Virus record (IMG/VR): IMGVR_UViG_3300031857_000660
Location: 1-35,119 of that record
DNA length: 35,119 nucleotides
Strand: one strand, 5' to 3'
DNA from: a virus
Shown: positions 19,831 through 28,319 of the stretch, in pieces
Layout: the number at the start of each line of letters is the position of its first letter
Numbering within the stretch: position 1 is the first letter of the stretch
Program-made: the position numbers and the translations under genes
The notes under the pieces: model-generated
The model's database searches: none
What the model saw: the letters and a program-made list of their open reading frames with translations, nothing else
Told to the model about the DNA's origin: nothing

Positions 19831-20610
19831 TTAATTCCACTGTAAGAAGTATGAAGGAGTGTTCTCGTCTTTTATCATCTGAATTATTTCAGTTTTTTCA
19901 GTTGATCCTATAGTTTGAATATTATTATAGTTAACTCTAACACCACCAGGAAGATTATATTCAAAAGTACCTAACAATCTACCTATATTTATTTTAGCTT
20001 CAGCTAAGCAGAACCTTACAAATAATTCATCATCATATAAGCTTTCTTCTGGTATATCTATATAAGCCCTTATCCCCACATCAGTTCCGCTGTATAATGA
20101 ACTTGAGCTACCACCATCTGTTTGATATGTTCTATTAGGATCTCTACCGTTTATAGTTAGTTTTTTTGTGTTTTTGTTATAGTTAAAAGCATAAGTTTCT
20201 AATAAATATGCCTTTGCTAAATCGAAGAAAGAATATAAAACAGTTCTATACACTAAATTATCCCCTGCAAAAGGAGATAACATAAGTTCCGACCCTAGTA
20301 GTTTAGAATCACCAAAATCTTTATCAGGGGTTCCTATCAATCCAGCTCCGTTTACTTCTCTAACCTCGTAAATAGATCTAACACATTGAGGAAGCTGTAT
20401 TTGTCTAGTAGCTCTAAATGATGGCGTCGAGAATAATTCTCTTCCTAATACAAATATCCTATCCTCTACAGCATATTGATAATTATCATAAAAATAAGCT
20501 CTAGCTCTTTTTATTATCCTCTTAATTTCCTGCTCGTTTAGATTATAAGGCAAAGCACAAGAATGAGATATGTCATCCTTTATTTCTTGGATTAAGTCTG
20601 CTTCGGTCAT
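19831..20610 (-). CDS. Conserved-looking structural protein of the tail/neck or baseplate, unknown
   Basis: 259 residues, soluble. The N-terminus is helical (LNEQEIKRIIKRARAYFYDN), the middle mixed, and a Ser/Gly linker lies near residue 165. The C-terminal domain begins with YIDIPEESLYDDELFVRFCL and continues through a helix to LGTFEYNLPGGVRVNYNN. That last segment looks like a conserved phage structural motif, but I cannot name the family. It lies directly before gp25 and five bases after the amidoligase-like gene, so a connector, neck or baseplate-periphery role is possible. The start is an ATG without Shine-Dalgarno (AATTAATAGAT). Confidence 0.75.
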   Translation of the reverse strand: MTEADLIQEIKDDISHSCALPYNLNEQEIKRIIKRARAYFYDNYQYAVEDRIFVLGRELFSTPSFRATRQIQLPQCVRSIYEVREVNGAGLIGTPDKDFGDSKLLGSELMLSPFAGDNLVYRTVLYSFFDLAKAYLLETYAFNYNKNTKKLTINGRDPNRTYQTDGGSSSSLYSGTDVGIRAYIDIPEESLYDDELFVRFCLAEAKINIGRLLGTFEYNLPGGVRVNYNNIQTIGSTEKTEIIQMIKDENTPSYFLQWN

Positions 20611-20615
20611 ATCTA

Positions 20616-22058
20616 TTAATTATTTGATTTAAAGTTTACCCCAGGTATTCCTGAAGGTTTAGAATTATTATCAGAAAATCTAGCTGGAGTAGAAGGCGAA
20701 TCCCCTTCGTTTCTATTAGGGAAAGGTCTTTTCTTAGAACTTCCTTTTAATTTTTTATCGTCGTCTCCATCTTTAACTATTTCTGTCTCAGGAGATATAG
20801 TAGCAAGCTTACCTATAAATCCCGATCTAATTATTCCGCCGAAAACCTCACAATTAATTTCCTTGTCTTTATTATCTATATAGCTATCATGGACAGTGTT
20901 AGTAAAATAAAGATCCGAAGTCATAATCTTAGATCTACTTATTTCATTATTTGTTATTAAATCACAATCTTCTAGGGTTGAATCGTTTATTTTACAATTA
21001 AACAATCTACAATTAAATACATTACCAGCTATTTCCCCTTCTAATATGTCATAATCCTTTAAAAGATAGGCTCTAGTTGTTTTTACGTCTTTTAGCTGGA
21101 ATTTACCTAAGGAGCTATCATAATTAATTACTCCTTCTTTTATGCTATTCTCAACTATTAAATCGTAAAGTACTTCCCTTATATTTAGGAAAAAAGATCT
21201 AAGTATTTGTGGATCAGACCTTAAATCCACCATTATATTCATGTGTGGATAATTCTTCTGAAAAGCGTCCGGATCTATAAATGTAGATGAGTTTTTGTAT
21301 ATCTCATTAAGGAACATTTTAAGAGTCTTAAGATCGTTATCAGTAAATCCTGTATTGAATTGTAGTACTCCAACAGTATAGGTAATTATATAGTCTATTA
21401 TTTCCTTAATAGCAGAATATCTTTTCTGGTAATCTTTCCCACCAAGATATCTAACCTCGAAATATCCTTCGGGAAGTTTTAAGAAATTTATCCCCATATT
21501 TTTTTCAAGAGGAACTTCAAATAGATTTTTATCAATAAATCCAATATTGCTAGGATCTACGAACTTATTTGATGGAATAATTCTTTTTATAGATTTAGCA
21601 TATAAAGATCCCATTCTATCAGGGAATCTTTTATAGATAACATTCTCATCAAATCCAAGAATAAATTTAAGAATATTTAGTTCCGTCATTTTAGGAACTT
21701 CTGGATATATTGATGTATCTATGCTAACACCAAACTGAAAAGCACACTTCTTATCCGTATACCCATTCTCATCTATCCATTTTAAGGTTTTTATTAAAAT
21801 AACTATAGCCTCGAAATAAGGAAGAGGACCCGTGATGAATTCTACCATCTTGGATCCTCCTGAATAATCCGGCTCTAATTTAAAAATATCCTTGTTTGGT
21901 TTAAAATTAGAATGATACTTATTAAAAAGAAGTATTTTCTTTCCTAATACCTTTCCTAGGCCCTCGCATATTTCATTCCTATTTAAGTTACTATAAAACT
22001 CAAATTCGAAACCAAGCTTAACTGAGTAGAAAAAATCATTAGTAAGTAGATTAGCCAA
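20616..22058 (-). CDS. Amidoligase-like (GCS/GS-fold ATP-dependent ligase) protein with pentapeptide-like C-terminus
   Basis: 480 residues. Motifs of the amidoligase_2-type carboxylate-amine ligases appear in order: GFEFEF at 16-21 (acidic metal/ATP-binding strand), LEPDYSGGSKMVEFITGPLP at 61-80, CAFQFGVSID at 105-114 (the place of the usual G-x-H-V-H strand, but without its histidines), and FEVRYLGGKDYQKR at 200-213 (equivalent of the E-x-R strand). Members form amide or peptide bonds using ATP and are often linked to peptide tagging or cell-wall chemistry. Residues about 335-415 contain pentapeptide-like steps (NCRLFNCKIND, then EDCDL) suggesting a short beta-helix, and the last 60 residues are a disordered Lys/Pro/Ser/Asn tail. 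The start is TTG, three bases after the S1 gene's stop; no ATG precedes the first motif. Activity is uncertain because the histidines are missing. Confidence 0.72.
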   Translation of the reverse strand: MANLLTNDFFYSVKLGFEFEFYSNLNRNEICEGLGKVLGKKILLFNKYHSNFKPNKDIFKLEPDYSGGSKMVEFITGPLPYFEAIVILIKTLKWIDENGYTDKKCAFQFGVSIDTSIYPEVPKMTELNILKFILGFDENVIYKRFPDRMGSLYAKSIKRIIPSNKFVDPSNIGFIDKNLFEVPLEKNMGINFLKLPEGYFEVRYLGGKDYQKRYSAIKEIIDYIITYTVGVLQFNTGFTDNDLKTLKMFLNEIYKNSSTFIDPDAFQKNYPHMNIMVDLRSDPQILRSFFLNIREVLYDLIVENSIKEGVINYDSSLGKFQLKDVKTTRAYLLKDYDILEGEIAGNVFNCRLFNCKINDSTLEDCDLITNNEISRSKIMTSDLYFTNTVHDSYIDNKDKEINCEVFGGIIRSGFIGKLATISPETEIVKDGDDDKKLKGSSKKRPFPNRNEGDSPSTPARFSDNNSKPSGIPGVNFKSNN

Positions 22059-22061
22059 TTT

Positions 22062-23171
22062 TTATTTCTCTATTAATTGTATTTTAAGTGTGGAACTATC
22101 CACGCTTAAGATCGAAAAATCAACCGATTCTCCAACCTCGTATTCTTTAATAGAGTTTACTAATTTTTCTTTTTCGATAAGACCAGTTAGACCATTTTCC
22201 ATCTTTATGAAAATACCGAAAGTTTTAATTTTAGTAACCTCTCCTTTATATATTTTCAAATCGGTATTTTCCCCCAAAACTTCAGAAGAAGTATCCTTCA
22301 TTTCTTGGATATTTTTCATCTTCTCGTTTGGTTGGGTAACTGATAAATTTATTCTTTGTGGATTTTTAATATCCATTACATAAAATTCGATGCTATCACC
22401 AGCTTTATATTTTTCTAGATTTCCTCTGTTTGTATCGTCCATAGGTATGATTCCTGTATAGATATCATCCCATTCTACAAATACTCCATTACCTGATAGT
22501 CCTGTAACATTACCTTGATATTTATTAGAGAAAGAAAGATCTTGAACTGCACGATCTATAATTTTTCTTAAATATTTCTTAAATGATACAACAAAAATAT
22601 CTCTTTTCTGATCGTAGACTTCAACCATCACGTTTAGTTCTTTACCTACATAATCTGCAAAATTCATAATTCTGTTTGCTGCAGCTAGACTTCCAGGAAG
22701 GAAACATTCAATTCCAGATAGATCAACCATGAATCCTCCGTTACAAACATTCTTAACTTTAACCTTGAAAGCGCAGTCCTCTTCTTTTATTGATCTATGT
22801 AATTCTCTTTTAAGTGCTTTTTCATATCCAGCAGAAACAGATCCATTGAAAGATCCAGAAGAATCCTTAGTTATCACAACATCTAATACGTGACCTGGAT
22901 TCATCTCTATCGAAGGATATCCAAGCTTTCTCATATTCTTTTCTTCCTTCTTCGTGTCTATTACAATAGTTTGACCAAAAGTGGTCTCTCCTAAAGCTAT
23001 TCCTTTATCAGGATCAACAGATGTTACTGTAATTTTTTCTACTGAATTGTTTTGCAAATCTTTACCCGATATTTTCGCTGAGTCGTCAGGAAATGTATTT
23101 CCGTAAAGTGAAGCTAGTTTTTCCCTTTCTTCTGTGTCATATTCGAAAAAACTAAAATTTTTATTTTTCAT
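22062..23171 (-). CDS. S1-domain RNA-binding protein (ribosomal protein bS1-like)
   Basis: 369 residues with three clear S1/OB repeats at about 132-199 (CNGGFMVDLSGIECFLPGSL), 216-279 (YQGNVTGLSGNGVFVEWDDI) and 306-367 (YKGEVTKIKTFGIFIKMENG). Residues about 42-118 may form a fourth, degenerate domain. The layout resembles a shortened ribosomal protein bS1, which in bacteria binds mRNA and delivers it to the 30S subunit. No catalytic domain is attached, so RNase E/G, PNPase and RNase II are excluded. In a phage the natural guess is steering translation or protecting phage mRNA, possibly relevant because most starts here lack Shine-Dalgarno sequences. It follows a 56-base spacer and is three bases before the amidoligase-like gene. 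Family confidence is high; biological role is inferred. Confidence 0.88.
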   Translation of the reverse strand: MKNKNFSFFEYDTEEREKLASLYGNTFPDDSAKISGKDLQNNSVEKITVTSVDPDKGIALGETTFGQTIVIDTKKEEKNMRKLGYPSIEMNPGHVLDVVITKDSSGSFNGSVSAGYEKALKRELHRSIKEEDCAFKVKVKNVCNGGFMVDLSGIECFLPGSLAAANRIMNFADYVGKELNVMVEVYDQKRDIFVVSFKKYLRKIIDRAVQDLSFSNKYQGNVTGLSGNGVFVEWDDIYTGIIPMDDTNRGNLEKYKAGDSIEFYVMDIKNPQRINLSVTQPNEKMKNIQEMKDTSSEVLGENTDLKIYKGEVTKIKTFGIFIKMENGLTGLIEKEKLVNSIKEYEVGESVDFSILSVDSSTLKIQLIEK

Positions 23172-23227
23172 GTTATTTGGGTTTGTATTGGTTTATACTA
23201 TAAAATTGGATTAAAATTTCCAAGAAA
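23172..23227. promoter_or_regulatory. 56-base spacer before the S1-domain gene
   Basis: AT-rich gap between the 1696-residue gene and the S1-domain gene. The minus strand reads TTTTATAGTATAAACC about 30 bases before the ATG, a possible -10-like sequence with no recognisable -35. No hairpin or Shine-Dalgarno sequence is seen. The gap is longer than its neighbours, which is the main reason to suspect a start or processing site. Confidence 0.2.
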
Positions 23228-26200
23228 TTAATATTTTTTCAAATTAAAAGCTTTTTTTAATTCAGATGGCAATTCGGGGATAGGATACACAGGATCTGCA
23301 GAGCCTAAGAAAAATTTAAACAATCCTGAAACATCAGCTGCGCTTCTTAAGAATTCATCTATATAAACAACATAATAAGTGTTTCTTAAGCTCATTCTTC
23401 TCCAAGCAGGATGATCGTCGCTCATTATTATAGGATTTAAAATGTTTAATAAGTTTCTTCCTAATAGTACAGCTAATGGCCAAGGTATTTTTGAAAGTAG
23501 TTCTGCAGAAGCAGAAACCTTAGGGAATACTAATTTATCTCCCAGTGGAGTTTTAGGTAAACTTTTATAATATTCCCAGAATAAGCTATATACTATTCTA
23601 GCAGGAGGAGGAGCACCTAACCCTATTAGAGCCTGCTCTATCATATCAGTTGGTCTAGCAGGGGGAAATACTGGAATGTTTAAAATATTTAAGAATGCTG
23701 GAACTTCAGGAGATTCTGGATTTACTAGATCTAATACTAAATTTTTAGACATCTTTTGAATATCCTCAGGATTAAGATTTAAAAATTTAGGTGAATCAAC
23801 ATCTTTTATTTCAGGCATAGCTGCTTCCAATGAACCATTATCTAGACTTTTTATTAGAGCCTCTATTAGAAACGATTTTATTTTAGATCCTGGTATAGTT
23901 ACTTGTATAATTCCACCAAGGCCTGGGGTTTGTGTTAGTTGATCTTGCTTAAGTGGAAAAACCGTAGGCATTTCAAAAGCAGCAACAGCATTACCAAATC
24001 CTCCGTTAAGAGCACTTAAGCATGAAAGTGGTCCTTTAGGATACGGAAAATTAGAAATTAAAGGATCTTCCTCATCTAGTGGTCTAACTGGATCAAAAGG
24101 GCCTATTCTGCTAAGTCCAAGTTTTTTAGAAACCAATTTCTTTAAATCTTTTACTCTTATAACCAATATAGGATTTTCTCCTTCATATCTAACATATCTA
24201 GAAAAATCTTCTTTCCTATATTCTATTGTAGAAAGACCCTCCATTATTCTAAATTTAATAGCCTCTATAATGGGATTTTTTTTTCTTAAAAATTTTAATG
24301 TTCTAGGCGCAGAATTCGTTATCTTTATCTCTGGGAATTTAAAAATTCCTTCAAATTCACTACTTTCAACTATTGAAAATGCACCATCCCTTACTTTTTT
24401 AATAACAGAGAATCTATTACCCCATAAAATTATCTTGGTTATTATTAAAGACGCACCTCTTATCAGTTTAACAAGATCATTAAATTCGTCATCTGACATA
24501 AGTCTAGGATCCCTATCTCTTCTTAGGAATATCTTGCTTGAATTAGCAACTTCAAAATTTTCTAAGAAATATTTAGGTGGACAAACTATTTTCATAAGTT
24601 TAAGTACCTCTCTCATCTCATCTTTAAAGTTTATAAAGTTGGGGCAATCTATAGGAACTAAACTTGCTTTCATCTCCTTTAATATTCTAAGGGATCTTAT
24701 TATACCAGGTATATCAATTTTTAATTTATCCTTATCCTTAGGAAAGTATATAGATTTAGGATCTGGTATACTTTTATCTAGATAGTTTTTTATTACAGTT
24801 TTTAATGATTCCTTTCTTTGATTTACTAAAAGATCTAGCTGTTTTTTTTCTTCTGTTAAATCTGGCTTAGGAATATCAAGCAATGCGCTCTTGTTTTTAT
24901 AATCCCTCTCTTTATCCCTTATTGATTTTTTAAGTTCTCTTTCCTTTTGTTGTTGTTCTCTAATTTTCTGTATATCACCAGGAGGAGGAACACTATCAAA
25001 TATTTTTGATAAATTACTCCTTATCCCTTCTAAAACCCTTTGTTTAGAATCCTGGTTATCTAATCCAAATCCAGGAAGCGGTATCAATTTATCAGGTATA
25101 CCAAAAGATAGAGCTTGCTTAATTTTTTCAAAAGGATCTTTTATAACAGGATCAGATTTTCTAGGAATAAATCTGGGTCCTCTTAATCCGGTAAGGAAAA
25201 AAGAACTCCCCGTTAAAAACTCTTTTATGTAGACAAGCGGGGTTGGCATAAACCCTCCTATAAAAGGAATGAATATAACCAGCAATCCCAAATTAAAAGG
25301 AAGGGGTATTAATATAGGAGGTACTATAGTCCATATCATAGGAAGCGGTATCCTTATATAAGGATTTCCGTCTATAGGATTAGGAAAAGGTATAGGTATA
25401 AAAGATGGCGGAAGATATCCCACGGGCCAATATTTTAATCCCAATCTTACTGAAGGACCCTGGGATAAAAAGTATTTAGTATCTTCAATTGGAGGAAGAC
25501 CGTTAGGGTATGGCAAAAGACCAACTTTTGTTACATCCTTACAAAATTGTTTCCACCAGCACCTTTGAAAAATGGTTGGACAATCAGAGCTAGGAGGAGA
25601 TGATAATAAATAATTTTTTGTTTTAAAATCAGAACCAGGCTCGCCACAACAAATAGGGGGGCAATTCTCAGGATCATCCTCGTCTGGCTCATTATTTACT
25701 CCTGCACATTTAACATCAGAAAATCTTTTTTTAACATTCTCCGGGCTTACAGAATCGTTTATCTCACTAACCTTTTGTGAAGCAAGAAGCATAGTATCCC
25801 TTATCTGCTCGTACTTATTTTTTACATCTAAATAATTTTCATATATTCTAATACCTATTACATCAGAAGCAGGTAGTGTTTTTGCTAATCCCTCTCCAGC
25901 CTTTATTGCTTTATCTCTTATATCTTTTATAGCAGGGTCTATATACTGCGATTTGCTTTGTCTATATTTTTCATCCCACTTAGGTTTAAAATTACTATAG
26001 AAATCTGTAAAAACTGGTGTTGGTTCTCCGTCTTGTGTGAAACTTGAAGGTCTGTTTTTTGAAGGATCTCTAGCATCATTATCTCCTCTTTCTTCTGCGG
26101 TAAAGAAAAGCCAATTAGAAGAAGATTTTTCTATGAGTTGCCCGTATAATATTCCTCTATCCTCTACTATTTTATCTATTATAGATTGCTTAGAGTCATT

Positions 26201-28318
26201 TGTTTTAATTATTTTTTCTATAAAATCATAGAACTTAGCAACATCAGGAAATCCTGTCTTTATATTGTTTATCTTTATATACTGATATGATGTTAAATAG
26301 TCAGCTTTAGTACCTCCCAATATTCCACCATTGCCAGAATATTCATTTCCTATTTTTATTTTTTCAGCATCTGGTTCATCTACCTCTGATAAAGGCTCAG
26401 CAGATGATCCGGAGAAAGTAATCTTTCCCGGTTTTTTAACTTTTTTATAAGGTAAAGGAAAGCCGTAATCAGATACGAACGATAGCTCGAATTGTAATTC
26501 ACTTAGTGACTTTACGAATTTAGTTTGGTATCTTATTGAGAATTTTTTTAATGCTTCTAAAAAATCGTACCCATAGGAATCGTATGTGTAAGAAAGACCG
26601 GTAGCTAGATTTTGTGCACTGCTTTTAAATACTCTTTCGTTTATATCTAGTGATGAATTTCCTTGACCATATAAATCAGTTGTTGCAGTATTGGTTGGAA
26701 TAAAAGATTTTTCAACATCTCCTATGGTAACAGGAGCTTGCTTTCTTTCTTCCAGAGTAGAAATAGAGGCATTTAATAAATCCTCCGTTTCTTTTATTTT
26801 ATTTTCTAATATTCCTATAAAATTCCTTTCTATAATTATTATTCTTATATCCTCTACATTTTCCTTAAATTTTATTATTCCTTCGGAAACTGGCCAAGAT
26901 GCAGTGGACTCTTCGTAAGTTATAGGAGATTTGTTGGCATTTATTTGATTATTAAAAAGAATCTCTAAATCCGGATCGCTTAATTCTGTATCATAAACGT
27001 TCAATAAAAAAAGATCCTCTGTAAATATATTGTTGTTCTCTAAGAAGATCTTTTTGTCGTTACTATATTTAGTATTCTGATCGATTAATTCTTTCTTATA
27101 CGCTTTTATTTCATCGTTATAAGTTAATATTTCGATCCCTAAACCAAAATCGCTAGGATCACCACCATCATTTTTAGGAACTCTAGCAATCCAATTCTCA
27201 TATAAAGATTTCTGATATTCGTATATCCCCTCATAATGATATAAAATTTCCTCTAGACTTCTTTCTAAATTTTGCCATCTAGCTAATAATTTTATGTCCT
27301 CCTCAAGCTTTTTACTTTTATCTAGAGCTGATGATATACAAGAATCTATTGCATTAACATCTACCGGAGATGGTACTGGATCTGGTAAAGTTTCTCTATT
27401 GAATTCGTATGTTGGCGGATCACAAAATTCGTCTAATATATCTTCGAACGAAGACTTAGTTAATATAGGATCTCCAGTTATAGGATCTTCTGGTACTCCG
27501 GGTAAACAATCATCATCTATAATTGGATCATCACCATCAGGAAAAAAATTAGCATCAAATCCGTCTATCCTTTCAGAGCTTGAATTTTCAACTCCATCAC
27601 AAGGATTAGTATTTGCATTCTGGTCTTTTAATAAACCGTTTATTTTTTCTAATGCTCCGTCTATGCTTAGATCGTCTCCTCCTATCTTTACATGGACTAT
27701 TTGTGTTTTATTCATTATAAATTCTAGGGGTATATCAAAACCTAGAACTTTCATTTTTCTTTTCTTTCTTGAACCAGAGTTAGAAGGTTTTCCTAAGATT
27801 AGAGGATCTATATTATCAAATATTTTTTCATTTATTTTTTCTAATAAATCCTGGTTTTTTCCTTTCAGATATTTAGTTATTCCTGATGAAGGTATTTTTT
27901 TAGAAAAACCAAGATCCCTATTTCCTACACTTACTCCTAGATCCTTTTCTGTTACGGATATATTTTTCTTATACTCATCAGAATTTACAAGCTCCTCGTA
28001 TAATTTTTTATCCTCTTTTTTTATAGATTCTAAAATGATTCTACTATATAAATCGTCTCCCTCATATTTACAAGATAGGTCCTCTATTTTTTTTAATGAT
28101 ATAGGAGGACCTTGAGGTTTTAAGCTATCTATTATGTTATCTACTTCCTTTTGACTTTTTTCTAATTCCTTATTAAATCCCTCTTTAGATTGTAAATCCT
28201 CATAAGGTATATTAAAATCTTGTCCACCTGATATTATATTTAATATCTCATCAGTAGACATTTGAGAAAAATCCTTTCCTAATAATTCATCTATTCTAGA
28301 TCCTATTTCCTCTGCCAT
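23228..28318 (-). CDS. Very large hub-cluster protein with cysteine-rich and hydrophobic proline-rich core, unknown
   Basis: 1696 residues. The N-terminal 250 residues are helical and charged, then an Asp/Pro-rich linker (about 260-320) leads into a coiled coil at about 318-375. Near 885-925 is a cysteine cluster (CPPICCGEPG, then CPTIFQRCWWKQFCKD). At about 973-1027 there is an unusual stretch of alternating Pro, Ile, Leu and Phe (IPFPNPIDGN, IPLPMIWTIVPPILIPLPFN, LGLLVIFIPFIGGFMPTP), too proline-rich for ordinary transmembrane helices. A second charged coiled coil lies at about 1114-1182, followed by a globular C-terminus. It starts one base after the gp5-like gene, whose end supplies GGAG eight bases before the ATG. 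Position suggests a tail-tip or hub protein; a tape measure is less likely, since those are mostly helical and usually encoded upstream of the hub genes. No family is recognised. Confidence 0.8.
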   Translation of the reverse strand: MAEEIGSRIDELLGKDFSQMSTDEILNIISGGQDFNIPYEDLQSKEGFNKELEKSQKEVDNIIDSLKPQGPPISLKKIEDLSCKYEGDDLYSRIILESIKKEDKKLYEELVNSDEYKKNISVTEKDLGVSVGNRDLGFSKKIPSSGITKYLKGKNQDLLEKINEKIFDNIDPLILGKPSNSGSRKKRKMKVLGFDIPLEFIMNKTQIVHVKIGGDDLSIDGALEKINGLLKDQNANTNPCDGVENSSSERIDGFDANFFPDGDDPIIDDDCLPGVPEDPITGDPILTKSSFEDILDEFCDPPTYEFNRETLPDPVPSPVDVNAIDSCISSALDKSKKLEEDIKLLARWQNLERSLEEILYHYEGIYEYQKSLYENWIARVPKNDGGDPSDFGLGIEILTYNDEIKAYKKELIDQNTKYSNDKKIFLENNNIFTEDLFLLNVYDTELSDPDLEILFNNQINANKSPITYEESTASWPVSEGIIKFKENVEDIRIIIIERNFIGILENKIKETEDLLNASISTLEERKQAPVTIGDVEKSFIPTNTATTDLYGQGNSSLDINERVFKSSAQNLATGLSYTYDSYGYDFLEALKKFSIRYQTKFVKSLSELQFELSFVSDYGFPLPYKKVKKPGKITFSGSSAEPLSEVDEPDAEKIKIGNEYSGNGGILGGTKADYLTSYQYIKINNIKTGFPDVAKFYDFIEKIIKTNDSKQSIIDKIVEDRGILYGQLIEKSSSNWLFFTAEERGDNDARDPSKNRPSSFTQDGEPTPVFTDFYSNFKPKWDEKYRQSKSQYIDPAIKDIRDKAIKAGEGLAKTLPASDVIGIRIYENYLDVKNKYEQIRDTMLLASQKVSEINDSVSPENVKKRFSDVKCAGVNNEPDEDDPENCPPICCGEPGSDFKTKNYLLSSPPSSDCPTIFQRCWWKQFCKDVTKVGLLPYPNGLPPIEDTKYFLSQGPSVRLGLKYWPVGYLPPSFIPIPFPNPIDGNPYIRIPLPMIWTIVPPILIPLPFNLGLLVIFIPFIGGFMPTPLVYIKEFLTGSSFFLTGLRGPRFIPRKSDPVIKDPFEKIKQALSFGIPDKLIPLPGFGLDNQDSKQRVLEGIRSNLSKIFDSVPPPGDIQKIREQQQKERELKKSIRDKERDYKNKSALLDIPKPDLTEEKKQLDLLVNQRKESLKTVIKNYLDKSIPDPKSIYFPKDKDKLKIDIPGIIRSLRILKEMKASLVPIDCPNFINFKDEMREVLKLMKIVCPPKYFLENFEVANSSKIFLRRDRDPRLMSDDEFNDLVKLIRGASLIITKIILWGNRFSVIKKVRDGAFSIVESSEFEGIFKFPEIKITNSAPRTLKFLRKKNPIIEAIKFRIMEGLSTIEYRKEDFSRYVRYEGENPILVIRVKDLKKLVSKKLGLSRIGPFDPVRPLDEEDPLISNFPYPKGPLSCLSALNGGFGNAVAAFEMPTVFPLKQDQLTQTPGLGGIIQVTIPGSKIKSFLIEALIKSLDNGSLEAAMPEIKDVDSPKFLNLNPEDIQKMSKNLVLDLVNPESPEVPAFLNILNIPVFPPARPTDMIEQALIGLGAPPPARIVYSLFWEYYKSLPKTPLGDKLVFPKVSASAELLSKIPWPLAVLLGRNLLNILNPIIMSDDHPAWRRMSLRNTYYVVYIDEFLRSAADVSGLFKFFLGSADPVYPIPELPSELKKAFNLKKY

Positions 28319-28319
28319 A

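Noticed and set aside
24270-24785. 171-residue plus-strand open frame
   Set aside because: It is antisense to the same giant gene, with hydrophobic low-complexity composition produced by the opposite strand.
27294-28115. 273-residue open frame on the plus strand
   Set aside because: It lies wholly antisense to the 1696-residue gene, is very Ser/Leu/Phe-rich as expected from reverse reading of this codon usage, and has no recognisable domain.
23228-28318. Tape-measure protein
   Set aside because: The length would fit, but the protein is interrupted by Pro- and Cys-rich and beta-like regions and is encoded after the hub and spike genes rather than before them.
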